Source of the DNA: Novosphingobium sp. PhB165
GTDB lineage: Bacteria > Pseudomonadota > Alphaproteobacteria > Sphingomonadales > Sphingomonadaceae
Assembly: GCF_004341845.1 (NCBI RefSeq)
Contig: NZ_SLVB01000006.1
Span: 312,071-376,070 of the forward strand
Length of the DNA stretch: 64,000 bases
Direction of reading: 5' to 3'
Shown here: positions 8,604 to 17,788 of the stretch, piece after piece
Layout of the letters: each line of letters starts with the position of its first letter
Position numbering within the stretch: position 1 is the stretch's first letter
Made by a program: the position numbers and the translations under genes
The notes under the pieces: generated by a model
Told to the model about the DNA's origin: nothing
What the model saw: only the letters and a program-made list of their open reading frames with translations
Databases searched by the model: none

Positions 8604-9656
8604 ATGTCCCTTCTCGAAGCCCGCAAGACCTACAAGCCCTTCGAATATCCATGGGCCTATGACTTCTGGAAGACGCAGCAGCAGATCCACTGGCTGCCCG
8701 AAGAAGTGCCGCTGGGCGAGGATTGCCGCGACTGGGCGCAGAACATCTCGGAGCATGAGCGCAACCTGCTCACCCAGATCTTCCGCTTCTTCACGCAGGC
8801 CGACGTGGAAGTGCAGGATTGCTACCACGAGAAGTACGCGCGCGTCTTCAAGCCCACCGAGATCAAGATGATGCTCACCGCCTTCTCCAACATGGAGACG
8901 GTGCACATCGCCGCCTATTCGCACCTGCTCGACACCATCGGCATGCCCGAGAGCGAATACGGCATGTTCCTTGAGTACGAGGAACTGAAGGCCAAGCACG
9001 ACTATCTGCAGAAATTCGGCGTCGACAACGACGAGGACATTGCCCGCACGCTGGCCATGTTCGGCGGCTTTACCGAGGGCGTGCAGCTCTTCGCCAGCTT
9101 CGCGATGCTGATGAACTTCCCACGCTTCAACAAGATGAAGGGCATGGGCCAGATCGTCTCGTGGTCGGTGCGTGACGAATCACTGCACTGCGAAGGCATC
9201 ATCAAGCTGTTCCACGCCTTCTGCGCGGAGCGGAACTGCCTGACCAAGGCGGTGAAGGACGACATTGCCGACCAGTGCCAGACCACGATCCGTCTGGAAG
9301 ACAACTTCATCGACCTCGCCTTCGAACTCGGCCCGGTTCCGGGCATGACGCCGAAGGACATCAAGAAGTACATCCGCTACATTGCCGACTGGCGCCTTGG
9401 CCAGCTGGGCCTGAAGCCGATCTACCTGATCGACGAGCACCCGCTGCCCTGGCTCCAGCCGCTGCTCAACGGTGTGGAGCACGCCAACTTCTTCGAGACC
9501 CGCGCGACGGAATACTCGAAGGGCGCCACCCGCGGCGACTGGAACACCGTGTGGTCGAACTTCGATTCGCGCCGCAAGGTGAAGGCCAACGATGTCGATG
9601 TGGTCGAGGAGCACTCGGAACCCGACATGTTCGGCGGTACGCAGGCGGCCGAATAA
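8604..9656 (+). CDS. nrdB: Class Ia ribonucleotide reductase, beta subunit
   Basis: A 350-residue radical-generating subunit that supplies the tyrosyl radical to NrdA for making deoxyribonucleotides in the cytoplasm. All metal ligands are present with family spacing: Asp67, Glu98, His101 (ETVH), Glu158, Glu192 and His195 (DESLH). The radical Tyr is Tyr105, four residues after His101, as in E. coli Tyr122 after His118. The acidic C-terminal tail (EEHSEPDMFGG) would dock to NrdA. No nrdA gene is in the window, so the two genes are either apart or nrdA lies to the left outside it. Start ATG 8604 follows a weak ribosome site. Confidence 0.97.
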   Translation: MSLLEARKTYKPFEYPWAYDFWKTQQQIHWLPEEVPLGEDCRDWAQNISEHERNLLTQIFRFFTQADVEVQDCYHEKYARVFKPTEIKMMLTAFSNMETVHIAAYSHLLDTIGMPESEYGMFLEYEELKAKHDYLQKFGVDNDEDIARTLAMFGGFTEGVQLFASFAMLMNFPRFNKMKGMGQIVSWSVRDESLHCEGIIKLFHAFCAERNCLTKAVKDDIADQCQTTIRLEDNFIDLAFELGPVPGMTPKDIKKYIRYIADWRLGQLGLKPIYLIDEHPLPWLQPLLNGVEHANFFETRATEYSKGATRGDWNTVWSNFDSRRKVKANDVDVVEEHSEPDMFGGTQAAE

Positions 9657-9750
9657 GGTTTCGGCCTGACGAGCGTGGGGCCGAATAACCGCGCCGTTTT
9701 TGGCGGGGCACCGGCCTGATATTGTTGACGAATTATCAGTTCCACGACTT

Positions 9751-9843
9751 CGTCGCCCCCGCGAAGGCGGGGGCCCCGCTTCTTGTGGAGATCTCGGCTC
9801 TGCACAAGAAAAGCGGGATCCCCGCCTTCGCGGGGATGACGGG
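9751..9843. repeat. Long inverted repeat, gtc(g/a)(c/t)ccccgcgaaggcgggg type, between nrdB and nuclease gene
   Basis: Two facing arms of about 30 bases (cgtcgcccccgcgaaggcgg and its partner ending cggggatgacgg) are separated by about 30 bases. Each arm is self-complementary as well. The same element lies at 13794, 20365, 24294, 27708 and 33821. Confidence 0.9.
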
Positions 9844-9941
9844 TTTTGGGGTCTGCTTCGAAGCATCTTAGCTGAGGGATTTGGCCACCCAGCCGGACCT
9901 CGCTGCGGTCGGCTCTGCATGTAGGGGCGTTGCCGGTCCTG

Positions 9942-9976
9942 AAACCCCGCATCGCCCCTCAGGCATGCGGGGTTTT
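9942..9976. terminator. Terminator hairpin between convergent nrdB and nuclease gene
   Basis: An 11-bp stem AAACCCCGCAT/ATGCGGGGTTT with a 12-base loop and T-rich sequence after it on the plus strand. It could serve both strands. Confidence 0.65.
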
Positions 9977-9990
9977 GCTTTTCCGATTCC

Positions 9991-10557
9991 TCAGCACCAG
10001 TTGCGGCGATAGCCTATCCAGCGCTCGGCCAATCCCTCGTCCACCAGCACCAGACCAAGACTGTGCCCGCCGCGCGTGATGACGCGCAGTTGACGGCCAT
10101 AGCGGTCGGTATCGCGGCCGTCGTTCCAGGGTTCGAGCGAGAAGGGCCCCTGATTGAGCAACTCGGTCATCCGCGCCGTGGCCCGCGCGCCGAGTGCGGC
10201 TTCCTGCGGGCAGGACGGCGTGCTCGTCTCGGGCGCGTTGATGTCCGCGATGCGGATCTTCTTGCCCTCGTACCAGATGGTGTCGCCATCGACGACGCAG
10301 GTACGGCGCGCGCGGCCGTGGCAATGCGCGAAGTGGGCGGCGTCGGTATCATGCACGGTGGCGGCGAAGGGAAGCCGGACGGACGGTGCGCCGGGCCAGA
10401 AGAACACGCCCGCCGCAATGGCGAGCGGGGCGACGATCCAGATCGGTGACAAACGCAAACGGCGCGACCTTGGAGGCGCTTTCGGGCGCGTGTAGCCCTG
10501 CTGCGGATCGCGGGCCCCGGCTATGGGGATCACATTGGAACGGCGGCGAAAAAACAT
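9991..10557 (-). CDS. Membrane-anchored thermonuclease-family (SNase-like) nuclease
   Basis: A 188-residue protein. A basic N-terminal tail (RSRRLRLSP) leads into one membrane helix near residues 38-55, and the rest lies outside the cytoplasm. The SNase fold is marked by VVDGDTIWYEGKKIRIADINAPE near residues 88-110 (Asp and Arg at the catalytic positions), a DTDRYGRQLRVI strand and LGLVLVDEGLAERW. It probably cleaves DNA or RNA in the periplasm with Ca2+. Four Cys in the outer part may pair. ATG 10557 is the natural start. The terminator at 9942 lies just downstream. Confidence 0.85.
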   Translation of the reverse strand: MFFRRRSNVIPIAGARDPQQGYTRPKAPPRSRRLRLSPIWIVAPLAIAAGVFFWPGAPSVRLPFAATVHDTDAAHFAHCHGRARRTCVVDGDTIWYEGKKIRIADINAPETSTPSCPQEAALGARATARMTELLNQGPFSLEPWNDGRDTDRYGRQLRVITRGGHSLGLVLVDEGLAERWIGYRRNWC

Positions 10558-10582
10558 GATTCACGCGGCAATGAGGGCTGGG

Positions 10583-10939
10583 TCAGGTCCCGTATTCGCG
10601 CGCTTCGGTTTCGTCAAATTCGCCCCGGCAAGTGCGGATCAGGCTGTCCAGCTCGGCGCGGTGGAAGGCGTGTGTCAGCCGGACACCCAGTATGCCGCCC
10701 TCGGTCCAGCGCACGCGCCCCTCGATCGGCGGTGCGCCGTCGATCTTGATGACCACCTGATCCGAAATTTCGAGCGCGAGGACATTGCTCTGGCCCGCAT
10801 CGGACAGGCAGCCGATGCGGCAGCCCTCCTGCGAAAGTTCGACAAGCAGGCCGCTGCCGATGCGGCGGCCTTCGTGATGGATTGTTGCCTTTCGGCGTAC
10901 GGCGAAGCGCTGATGGGCGCTGTATCTCAACACTCTCAC
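10583..10939 (-). CDS. PilZ domain protein
   Basis: About 118 residues with a single PilZ domain: RFAVRRKATI carries the basic start motif, and LVELSQEGCRIGC matches the (D/N)xSxxG region, though with Glu-Leu in front, so c-di-GMP binding may be altered. GRVRWTEGGILGVRL forms the last strands. Proteins like this bind c-di-GMP and change motility or envelope functions. I chose the GTG at 10939, which begins near the domain after a G-rich stretch; a TTG at 11047 would add 36 residues without similarity to the family. Its neighbours suggest no partner. Confidence 0.75.
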   Translation of the reverse strand: MRVLRYSAHQRFAVRRKATIHHEGRRIGSGLLVELSQEGCRIGCLSDAGQSNVLALEISDQVVIKIDGAPPIEGRVRWTEGGILGVRLTHAFHRAELDSLIRTCRGEFDETEAREYGT

Positions 10940-11061
10940 AGGCGGCGCCCCCCGGTCTTCCGATCCTGACTCGAACTTTATTGCTCCGAATCGAGCGTGA
11001 TCCTCTATGATTACCAATTGGTTACCGCGACTTGCTTGATGCGGCAATAAGATTGAATTTA

Positions 11062-11652
11062 TCAGCCCAGAATCTCATAAATACGGCCGATCCAGCTCAA
11101 CAGATAAGCCAGGAACGCCAACGGCAGCACGATGTGGAAGCGCCGGTTGGACGTCCACGCGGCCAGCAGGAACAAGGCGGCGCAGACGGTCAGCCGGATC
11201 GGGTATTCGGGGCCCAACGCCTTGAGATAGGCCGGTCCCTTGATCCAGGTGTCGATCCAGTCGGCCGCGCAGACGGCCACCAGCAGGCCGAAGAACCAGA
11301 CGCGCCGGGACAGGAAGTAATCCTCGTAGCCGGCGTAATCGTCCATCCACTCGGGAAACAGCAGGCTGGCCAGCAGGTAATGCAGGAAGGCGTAGCCGAG
11401 GACGAAGGTGAACAGTTCGAAGCGCCAGACGGTGATGCGGTCCAGTGCGAACTCCCACCACCAGAAGTGGACGGTCATCACCAGAATTACCGCCACCCAT
11501 GCCAGGTGCGCGGGATAGAGCGGACGCCGCCGAGGGTGCTGGACGATGCCCGAAATGCCGGACAGCAGACGGGTAAGCGCCAGACCGAGGACGACGCCCA
11601 CCAGCACGCGAACGTGCAGGAAGACCTCGCTTGATGCGGCGCCGTGGCCCAT
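11062..11652 (-). CDS. Multi-pass membrane protein, hypothetical
   Basis: A 196-residue integral membrane protein with five to six helices, Trp/Phe-rich (VMTVHFWWWEF, RRVWFFGLLVAV). It has no recognised domain, no signal peptide and no catalytic motif. It stands in a minus-strand run with a DUF4870-like membrane protein upstream (28 bases away) and the PilZ gene downstream, so the three may be co-transcribed. Function unknown. Confidence 0.7.
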   Translation of the reverse strand: MGHGAASSEVFLHVRVLVGVVLGLALTRLLSGISGIVQHPRRRPLYPAHLAWVAVILVMTVHFWWWEFALDRITVWRFELFTFVLGYAFLHYLLASLLFPEWMDDYAGYEDYFLSRRVWFFGLLVAVCAADWIDTWIKGPAYLKALGPEYPIRLTVCAALFLLAAWTSNRRFHIVLPLAFLAYLLSWIGRIYEILG

Positions 11653-11680
11653 CGCTAACGCTCCCGGTGGCGGCTTTCGC

Positions 11681-12049
11681 TCAGACCGTCCAGGTGCCGG
11701 GATTGGGCATGGGCAGATGCTTCTGCGCGTTGAGCAGGCTCATCACGCAGCGCACGATCACCAGCACGCCCACGGCCGCCAGCACCAGCAGGCCGATCAC
11801 CACGATCAGCAGCAGGCCGCCGATGATCGAGCCGATCAGGCCGATCCAGAACGTGTTGATGAGGTACTGATAATGCGAAGCCTGCCAGTCTCCGTCCCCC
11901 GTCGCCTCGCCCCGCCAGACATAGGCGAGCACGATGCCGACGATGGCGGTAACCCCGGTCACGCAAGAGGCCAGATAGAGCAGGGCGATGATGGTCGGGT
12001 GGTTGAATTCGAAACCGGAACCCGAGGTGCTGCGGTCGAGATCGTCCAT
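11681..12049 (-). CDS. DUF4870-type (Tic20-like) membrane protein
   Basis: A 122-residue protein with three to four membrane segments. Its order FNHPTIIALLYLASCVTG, then SHYQYLINTFWIGLIGSIIGG and a long Leu/Ile/Val helix, fits the small DUF4870 proteins. AGGGAGAG precedes ATG 12049; the in-frame ATG at 12121 has no such site. The role of the family is not known. It diverges from the carboxylesterase gene across about 230 bases that hold no other gene. Confidence 0.75.
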   Translation of the reverse strand: MDDLDRSTSGSGFEFNHPTIIALLYLASCVTGVTAIVGIVLAYVWRGEATGDGDWQASHYQYLINTFWIGLIGSIIGGLLLIVVIGLLVLAAVGVLVIVRCVMSLLNAQKHLPMPNPGTWTV

Positions 12050-12282
12050 GATGCTCTCCCTGTATGGTCCGGGCATGATGGCCCAAGGCGGAATGCTGCC
12101 TCTATTGCCAACCCGGCGCAAGTGATGTTTCTCAAAGGGATATAGGGCCTGTCACCGGAGCGATCACTAAGGGCACCGGCATTTCGGTGCTGGTCTTGCG
12201 GCAGGTCCGGGTTACCACAGGCGTCGCACGGCCGCCACGTCAGGGCACGGAAGCGCGGCCGGAAACGAGGGGGAGAGAGGCC

Positions 12283-13758
12283 GTGACCGAGATCGTGATC
12301 GAGATGCGCAGCGGAGCCGTGTCCGGCGTTGGGCAGCCGGGGCTGACGCGCTTTCTGGGCATTCCTTATGCGAAGGCGGGACGCTTCGAGGTGCCGGGCC
12401 CGGTTCCGCCATGGCAGGGCGTGCGTGCGGCCGATCGCTTCGGGCGGCAATGCCCGCAGCAGTTCGGCGGCAAAGTCCGCCGCGATGTGCTGGAGAGCGA
12501 GGTCTATGGCGAGGATTGCCTCTACCTCAATGTCTATTGTCCCGAGGGCGGGGCACCAGAAGGCGGTGTAGGGGGCCCGAAACCGGTCATGGTCTGGATC
12601 CACGGCGGCGCTTTCCTTGCGGGCGGGGCCAATTCCTATGACGCTTCCCGGCTTGCGCGGGAGGGCGACATCGTGGTCGTCACCATCAATTACCGGATCG
12701 GCGTGCTGGGCTTCGTGAACTTCGGCGATGCGCTGGGAATCCCGGCGATCCCGTCCAATCTCGGTCTGCGCGACCAGATCGCGGCGCTGGAATGGGTGCG
12801 CGACAATATCGCCGATTTCGGCGGCGATCCGGGCAAAGTGACGATCTGTGGCCAGTCCGCGGGATCGATGTCGGTCTCGCTGCTCCTGCTTTCGCCGCTG
12901 GCGCGCGGGCTGTTTCACAGTGCCGTGATGCAGTCCGGCGCGGTCAGCCTGATCCATGATCGCGACCGGTCGATCCGGGACGCGCGGCGCTTTGCCGAAG
13001 TTCTGGGGTTGGACCAGTCGAGCCTGCAACGCCTCAGGACCATGGATATTGCCGAACTGATGGAAGGGCAGACGGCCGTCGGCAAGCAGTTGAAGAACGC
13101 CATTCCCGCCGCGCCCTGGTACGACGGGGATGTCTTGCCTGCCTCGTTCGAAGCCGCGCTTGCGACCCCGGCCGCGCCGGTTCCGCTGCTGGCCGGCGCC
13201 ACGCGCGATGAAGTGCGGCTGTTCGACGTGATGCCGGGGGACATCCTGCCCACCAAATGGCCGGATCTTGAAGCCTTGTTGCACGATCAGTTCGGGCCCG
13301 AACAGGCTGCGCGTATTCTCGCTGCCTATCCGCGTAGCCGCAAAGGGCGGATCGCGCTGGGGTCTGACCTGACGTTCATGATGCCCACCCGCCACTTCGC
13401 AGAGCGGCATGCCCGGCACAGCCCGACGTGGTTCTACCGGTTCGACTATTCGCATCCGCTGGTCGGCCCCACGCACGGGCTCGATCTCACGGTGTTCTGG
13501 CCTTTCCGCGGGCTCAAGATGGCGCTGGTTCGGGGCGGTCCGGACAGTGGCCGCCGGGCCGAGCTGGGGCGGCGGATGCGTTCGCATGTGGCGCATTTCG
13601 TGCGGCACGGCGATCCGGGCGACATGTGGCCGCGCTATGAGGAGACGGCGCGCAAGGTGCGGATCTATGACCTTGCCGACCGTTTCGAGGCCAACCCGGA
13701 GGCGGAACGCTATGCGGTCTGGGCCGGGCGGGATGTGGAGCCGGGGCGGGGGAAGTAG
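12283..13758 (+). CDS. Type B carboxylesterase/lipase family hydrolase
   Basis: A 491-residue alpha/beta hydrolase of the carboxylesterase type B family. The nucleophile elbow GQSAG holds Ser192; Glu310 (TRDEVRLF) and His398 (THGLDL) complete the triad. The oxyanion-hole motif HGGAF is near residue 108, and EDCLYLNVY is the family signature near residue 80. Start GTG 12283 follows GGGGGAGAGAGG. A longer in-frame start at 12187 would add residues that do not match the family. There is no signal peptide, so it is probably cytoplasmic, hydrolysing carboxylic esters. The downstream junction has the long inverted repeat. Confidence 0.9.
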   Translation: MTEIVIEMRSGAVSGVGQPGLTRFLGIPYAKAGRFEVPGPVPPWQGVRAADRFGRQCPQQFGGKVRRDVLESEVYGEDCLYLNVYCPEGGAPEGGVGGPKPVMVWIHGGAFLAGGANSYDASRLAREGDIVVVTINYRIGVLGFVNFGDALGIPAIPSNLGLRDQIAALEWVRDNIADFGGDPGKVTICGQSAGSMSVSLLLLSPLARGLFHSAVMQSGAVSLIHDRDRSIRDARRFAEVLGLDQSSLQRLRTMDIAELMEGQTAVGKQLKNAIPAAPWYDGDVLPASFEAALATPAAPVPLLAGATRDEVRLFDVMPGDILPTKWPDLEALLHDQFGPEQAARILAAYPRSRKGRIALGSDLTFMMPTRHFAERHARHSPTWFYRFDYSHPLVGPTHGLDLTVFWPFRGLKMALVRGGPDSGRRAELGRRMRSHVAHFVRHGDPGDMWPRYEETARKVRIYDLADRFEANPEAERYAVWAGRDVEPGRGK

Positions 13759-13793
13759 GGCGACAGAGCCTCACCATTTTCCCCACAGAGCCT

Positions 13794-13879
13794 CGTCATC
13801 CCCGCGAAGGCGGGGATCCCGCTTGTTCCGGCGGCGTGGCGAAAAAGCAGCGGGGCCCCCGCCTTCGCGGGGGCGACGG
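13794..13879. repeat. Long inverted repeat between carboxylesterase and nupC
   Basis: Same element as at 9751: arm cgtcatccccgcgaaggcgg, about 30 bases of spacer, and the facing arm. It lies between convergent genes. Confidence 0.9.
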
Positions 13880-13920
13880 AGTGCGTTAGAAGAGGGTCGC
13901 CTCAGCCACTTGGGCGCCTA

Positions 13921-15252
13921 TCAGTTCAGTCCAAGGAACAGCCCGGCCAGCGCCGCGCTCATCAGGTTCGAAAGGCTGCCCGCGCAGAGCGCCCGCACGC
14001 CAAGGCGGGCGATGATCGGCCGCTGGTTGGGCGCAAGGCCGCCGGTCACCGCCATCTGGATCGCGATCGACGAGAAGTTCGCAAAGCCGCAGAGCGCGAA
14101 CGTCACCACGGCAACCGTGCGCGCCGAAAGCGCGGTCATGTGGCCAAGATCGATGAAGGCGACGAACTCGTTGAGCACGATCTTGCTGCCGAACAGGCTG
14201 CCCGCCTGCAACGCTTCATGCCAGTCGGGCGTGGCGAGCAGGTAGAAGATCGGCGCGAAGACATAGCCGAGCAGGCCCTGGAACGTCACGTCGGCAAAGC
14301 CGAACAACCCGCCGACCCAGCCGACGATGCCGTTGGCCAGCGCGATCAGCGCGACGAAGGCCAGGACCATGGCGCCCACGGCGACAGCCAGCTTCACGCC
14401 GGTCTGCGCGCCTTGCGAGGCGGCCATGATGATGTTGGCGGGCTTTTCCTCGTCATGCTCGACGGCTTCGGGCTCGTCGATGTGGACGCCGGGCAGGTGA
14501 GTCACATCGGCGCGGTTGAGCGCGGCGGCGGCGGCACCGGCAGGCGGCAGGGTGCTTTCATGCACGTCCGCCTCGTCCCCGACCGGGCGCGGATCGGGCA
14601 TGATCATCTTGGCCATGAAGATGCCCCCCGGCGCCGACATGAATGCGGCGGCGACGAGGAAGTCGATGCGGATGCCCATCGAGGCATAGGCCGCCAGGAT
14701 CGTGCCCGCCACACCGGCAAGACCCACGCTCATCACGCAGAACAGCTGCGAGGGATTGAGCGAGGCAAGGTAGGGGCGGATCACCAGCGGGGCCTCGCTC
14801 TGGCCCACGAAGATGTTGGAGGCGGCGCAAAGGCTTTCCACCTTGCTGATCCCCGTCACCTTCTCCAGCGCGCCGCCGATCCAGCGGACCACCAGCGGCA
14901 TGATCTTCAGGTAGTAGAGGATCGAGATCAGCGAGGCGAAGAAGATGATCACCGGCAGTGCCGAGATCGCGAAGCTGTGGCCGCCGATCTCCGGGCTGGC
15001 GAGCGGGCCGAACAGGAAATCGACGCCCGCATGCGCGAAGCCGAGCAGGCTCTGGACGCCGGACGCCGCGCCGCCCAGCATGTCCTTGCCGAACGGAATG
15101 TAGAGCACGAACGCGGCGAGCCCCGCCTGCAAGGCGAACGCCGCACCCACTACGCGCAGGCGGATTGCCTGGCGGTTGGTGGAAAGAAGAAAGGCGGCGG
15201 CCATGATGAGAACGATGCCAAGCAGGCTGTAGGCGACGTGCATCGTCCCCAT
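13921..15252 (-). CDS. nupC: NupC-type concentrative nucleoside transporter
   Basis: A 443-residue inner-membrane protein of the CNT family, with about ten helices. The central signature GQSEAPLVIRPYLA with FVGQSEAP (near residues 165-180) forms the nucleoside and cation site in the family. The C-terminal half has the ALCGFANFSSIAIQ segment typical of the group. Residues 225-280 hold a charged loop (DEADVHESTLPPAG, EAVEHDEEKP) longer than in E. coli NupC. It would import nucleosides with H+ or Na+. ATG 15252 or the ATG nine bases later could be the start. It diverges from the transporter gene at 15346. Confidence 0.93.
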   Translation of the reverse strand: MGTMHVAYSLLGIVLIMAAAFLLSTNRQAIRLRVVGAAFALQAGLAAFVLYIPFGKDMLGGAASGVQSLLGFAHAGVDFLFGPLASPEIGGHSFAISALPVIIFFASLISILYYLKIMPLVVRWIGGALEKVTGISKVESLCAASNIFVGQSEAPLVIRPYLASLNPSQLFCVMSVGLAGVAGTILAAYASMGIRIDFLVAAAFMSAPGGIFMAKMIMPDPRPVGDEADVHESTLPPAGAAAAALNRADVTHLPGVHIDEPEAVEHDEEKPANIIMAASQGAQTGVKLAVAVGAMVLAFVALIALANGIVGWVGGLFGFADVTFQGLLGYVFAPIFYLLATPDWHEALQAGSLFGSKIVLNEFVAFIDLGHMTALSARTVAVVTFALCGFANFSSIAIQMAVTGGLAPNQRPIIARLGVRALCAGSLSNLMSAALAGLFLGLN

Positions 15253-15345
15253 TTCTCCGAAAAATGTGCTGAATCTGTGCGCAAACCTAAAGGCGCACTT
15301 TCGTGACGGCTAGTGCAATTGTTTCGCGCCCGTTAGAGCATCGTC

Positions 15346-16023
15346 ATGGAACCGCAAGCCCCAGTAAGCGCGCAATCCCGCGCTGTGACGATCCCCCGTT
15401 CGATGTTCGTGTACATGCCGCTCTATGGCGGGCTGGTCGTGCTCGCGGGGGTTCTGGGGATCAAGATCGCCTCGCTGGGCCACTGGCCGGTGGTCGGCAA
15501 TCTGGCGGTGGAATCGGGGATCTTCGCGTTCCTGTTGCTGGTGGTGCTGTCCAGCGCGGTGGCCGAACTGCACGGCACGGTTGTCGCCACCCGACTGGTG
15601 CGCTTCGGTTTTATCCCGCTGATCGTTTCGATGAGCCTGCTGACCCTGGTGATCCACGTGGTTCCGCCCGCCCCGTTCTGGAGCGATCAGGACGCCTATG
15701 CCCGCCTGCTGGGACAGGGCGCGCGGATGCAGTTTGCGGGGCTGGTTTCCTACGGCGTGTCGCAGACCCTCAACGTCACCGTGTTCGCGCGCCTTGCCGC
15801 CGGGCGCGAGGGCAGCATGCTGATGCTGCGCGCGTGGATTGCCAGCCTGTTGTCGCAAGTGGTCGATACGCTGATCTTCATCACGATCTCGTTCGCGGGC
15901 GTGCTGCCGCTGTGGTCGATCATGGAAGGGCAGATCATCTCCAAGGTGCTGCTGTCCACGATCATGGTGCCGCCGTTCATCTGGCTCTTCGTGAAGCTTG
16001 GCCGCAAGCTGGATGGTGTATAA
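15346..16023 (+). CDS. Queuosine precursor transporter (VUT/YhhQ family)
   Basis: A 225-residue, six-helix membrane protein. AVAELHGTVVATRLVRFGF and WIASLLSQVVDTLIFITISF match the YhhQ/VUT family, which imports queuosine precursors (preQ0/preQ1 or queuine) for tRNA modification. Length and helix order fit. ATG 15346 starts a polar N-terminal tail of about 20 residues. No queuosine biosynthesis genes are nearby. It lies 75 bases before argB on the same strand, with a weak gap between. Confidence 0.85.
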   Translation: MEPQAPVSAQSRAVTIPRSMFVYMPLYGGLVVLAGVLGIKIASLGHWPVVGNLAVESGIFAFLLLVVLSSAVAELHGTVVATRLVRFGFIPLIVSMSLLTLVIHVVPPAPFWSDQDAYARLLGQGARMQFAGLVSYGVSQTLNVTVFARLAAGREGSMLMLRAWIASLLSQVVDTLIFITISFAGVLPLWSIMEGQIISKVLLSTIMVPPFIWLFVKLGRKLDGV

Positions 16024-16098
16024 GATTGCGGTGAAATAATCGGTCTTTCGGGGCCGGAAACGGGTTTTAATTCTGTGCAAGGGGTCTAAAGCGCCTCC

Positions 16099-16998
16099 AT
16101 GCCGAATCCGCACGATCCCGCCATGCTCTCGAAGGCCGAGACGCTCGTCGATGCGCTGCCCTACATGCAGCGTTATGCCGGTCGCACGTTCGTCGTGAAA
16201 TACGGCGGCCATGCCATGGGCGATCCTGAACTGGCGCGAGATTTCGCGGAAGACGTGGTCCTGCTCAAGGCCGTCGGCATCAACCCCGTGGTCGTCCACG
16301 GCGGCGGCCCGCAGATCGGTGCCATGCTCAAGACCATGGGCGTCGAATCGCGCTTCGTGGACGGGCTTCGCGTCACCGACAAGGAGACCGCCAAGGTTGC
16401 CGAAATGGTGCTCTCGGGCGTCATCAACAAGGAAATCGTCGGCTGGATCGCCGAAGCCGGTGGCAAGGCCATGGGCATTTCCGGCAAGGACGGCGGCCTC
16501 GTTACCGCTTCCAAGGTCCAGCGCACTGCCAAGGATCCGGACAGCAATATCGAACGCGTCGTCGATCTCGGCTTCGTGGGTGAGCCTGCGCGGATCGACA
16601 TCGGCGTGATCGAGACGATCTCGGCTGCCGGGATGATCCCGGTGATCGCCCCGATCGCGCCGGGCGAAGACGGCCAGACCTACAATATCAATGCAGACAC
16701 CATGGCCGGTGCCATCGCCGCTGCCCTCGGTGCCGCGCGGCTGTTCCTGCTGACCGACGTGCACGGCGTGCTCGACAAGCAGGGCGAACTGCTGACCGAC
16801 CTCCGGCCCGCCGATATCAAGGTGCTTCAGGAAGACGGCACGATCTCCGGCGGCATGATCCCCAAGCTGGAGACCTGCGTCCACGCGGTCGAGGCCGGGT
16901 GCGAGGCGGCCGTCGTGCTTGACGGGCGGGTTTCGCATGCCATGTTGCTGGAAATATTCACGCAGGAAGGCGCCGGTACGTTGATCCGGGCCGGCTAG
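16099..16998 (+). CDS. argB: Acetylglutamate kinase
   Basis: A 299-residue amino-acid kinase for the second step of arginine synthesis, ATP + N-acetylglutamate to N-acetylglutamyl phosphate. The phosphate-binding KYGGHAM (near residue 35), VVHGGGPQIG (near 70) and NINADTMAGAIAAAL (near 195) are all present. LLTDVHGVLD marks the C-terminal ATP site. The N-terminal extension (about 25 residues, with a LPYMQRY helix) is the type that forms arginine-sensitive hexamers, so feedback inhibition by arginine is likely. It heads a plus-strand run with a lipoprotein gene 49 bases downstream. Confidence 0.97.
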   Translation: MPNPHDPAMLSKAETLVDALPYMQRYAGRTFVVKYGGHAMGDPELARDFAEDVVLLKAVGINPVVVHGGGPQIGAMLKTMGVESRFVDGLRVTDKETAKVAEMVLSGVINKEIVGWIAEAGGKAMGISGKDGGLVTASKVQRTAKDPDSNIERVVDLGFVGEPARIDIGVIETISAAGMIPVIAPIAPGEDGQTYNINADTMAGAIAAALGAARLFLLTDVHGVLDKQGELLTDLRPADIKVLQEDGTISGGMIPKLETCVHAVEAGCEAAVVLDGRVSHAMLLEIFTQEGAGTLIRAG

Positions 16999-17047
16999 CT
17001 CTTCCCGCAGCAGGGGAACCTCCGGCAGAAAGGCCCATTCTATCAAG

Positions 17048-17596
17048 ATGCGTACCAGATTCGTTCTCACCAGTGCCGTTCCGGCCTTCATGCTCCTGCT
17101 TGCAGCCTGCAACCAGCAGCCGGCCGCCGAACCGAGCGGGGGGGCAAGTCTGGATACGAGCGAGGCCGCCGTCGTCGAGGACACGCCCGGTGACGATGCC
17201 ACGGCCGCGGCCGCGGGCAGCCCCGCGATCAAGCTCGACGCGGATGCGCTGAACGAGCGCCGCGATCCCGAGCGTCTGCTGCGCTTCTACACCAATGCCC
17301 TGCGCGCCGGTGACTGGGCTTCTGCCGCCCGCGCCTGGAGCCTGGATGCGCAGATGACGCCGGAGAAGCTCGCCAAGGAATTCGGCGGCGATGCCAGCCC
17401 GAAGATCGCTGTGGGCAAGGGCGACGTCGAAGGCGCCGCCGGTTCGCTCTATTACGAAGCACCGCTGGTGATCGACTTTGCCGACGGCCGTCCCTCGCGC
17501 CGGGGCACCATCGTCCTGCGCCGCGTCAACGACGTGCCGGGGGCGAGCGAGGAACAGCTCAACTGGCGGATCGAGCGCACTTCGACGCTACCCTGA
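17048..17596 (+). CDS. Predicted lipoprotein, hypothetical
   Basis: A 182-residue protein with a lipoprotein signal (MRTRFVLTSAVPAFMLLLAAC, Cys at 21), a low-complexity Ala/Pro/Asp tether to about residue 60, and a folded C-terminal part. The latter begins DPERLLRFYTNALRAGDWASAARAW, which looks like a small helical/NTF2-type or TPR-like segment, and ends in strands. Function unknown. Similar lipoproteins are common in sphingomonads near argB. About 190 bases separate it from yggT. Confidence 0.75.
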   Translation: MRTRFVLTSAVPAFMLLLAACNQQPAAEPSGGASLDTSEAAVVEDTPGDDATAAAAGSPAIKLDADALNERRDPERLLRFYTNALRAGDWASAARAWSLDAQMTPEKLAKEFGGDASPKIAVGKGDVEGAAGSLYYEAPLVIDFADGRPSRRGTIVLRRVNDVPGASEEQLNWRIERTSTLP

Positions 17597-17788
17597 CCTG
17601 CAAGAACGCGCTGCCGGGCCCATCGCGGCCCGGAGCGAAACCGGTATTGGTCGATCCGCGTCCCACCGTGGTGGACGCGCCCTTGCCCCGGCGCGGCCTA
17701 CTCGGCTATCAGCGCCTGAGAATATGCTGGAAAGTCCGCATTTCGCGGGCAGGACAGGCATGACCCCCAAGCATTCAAGGAGCCGGCG

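Noticed and set aside
11959..13608. A 549-codon open frame opposite the carboxylesterase gene
   Set aside because: The plus-strand frame has the complete Ser-Glu-His triad and family motifs; the antisense frame has only shadow composition.
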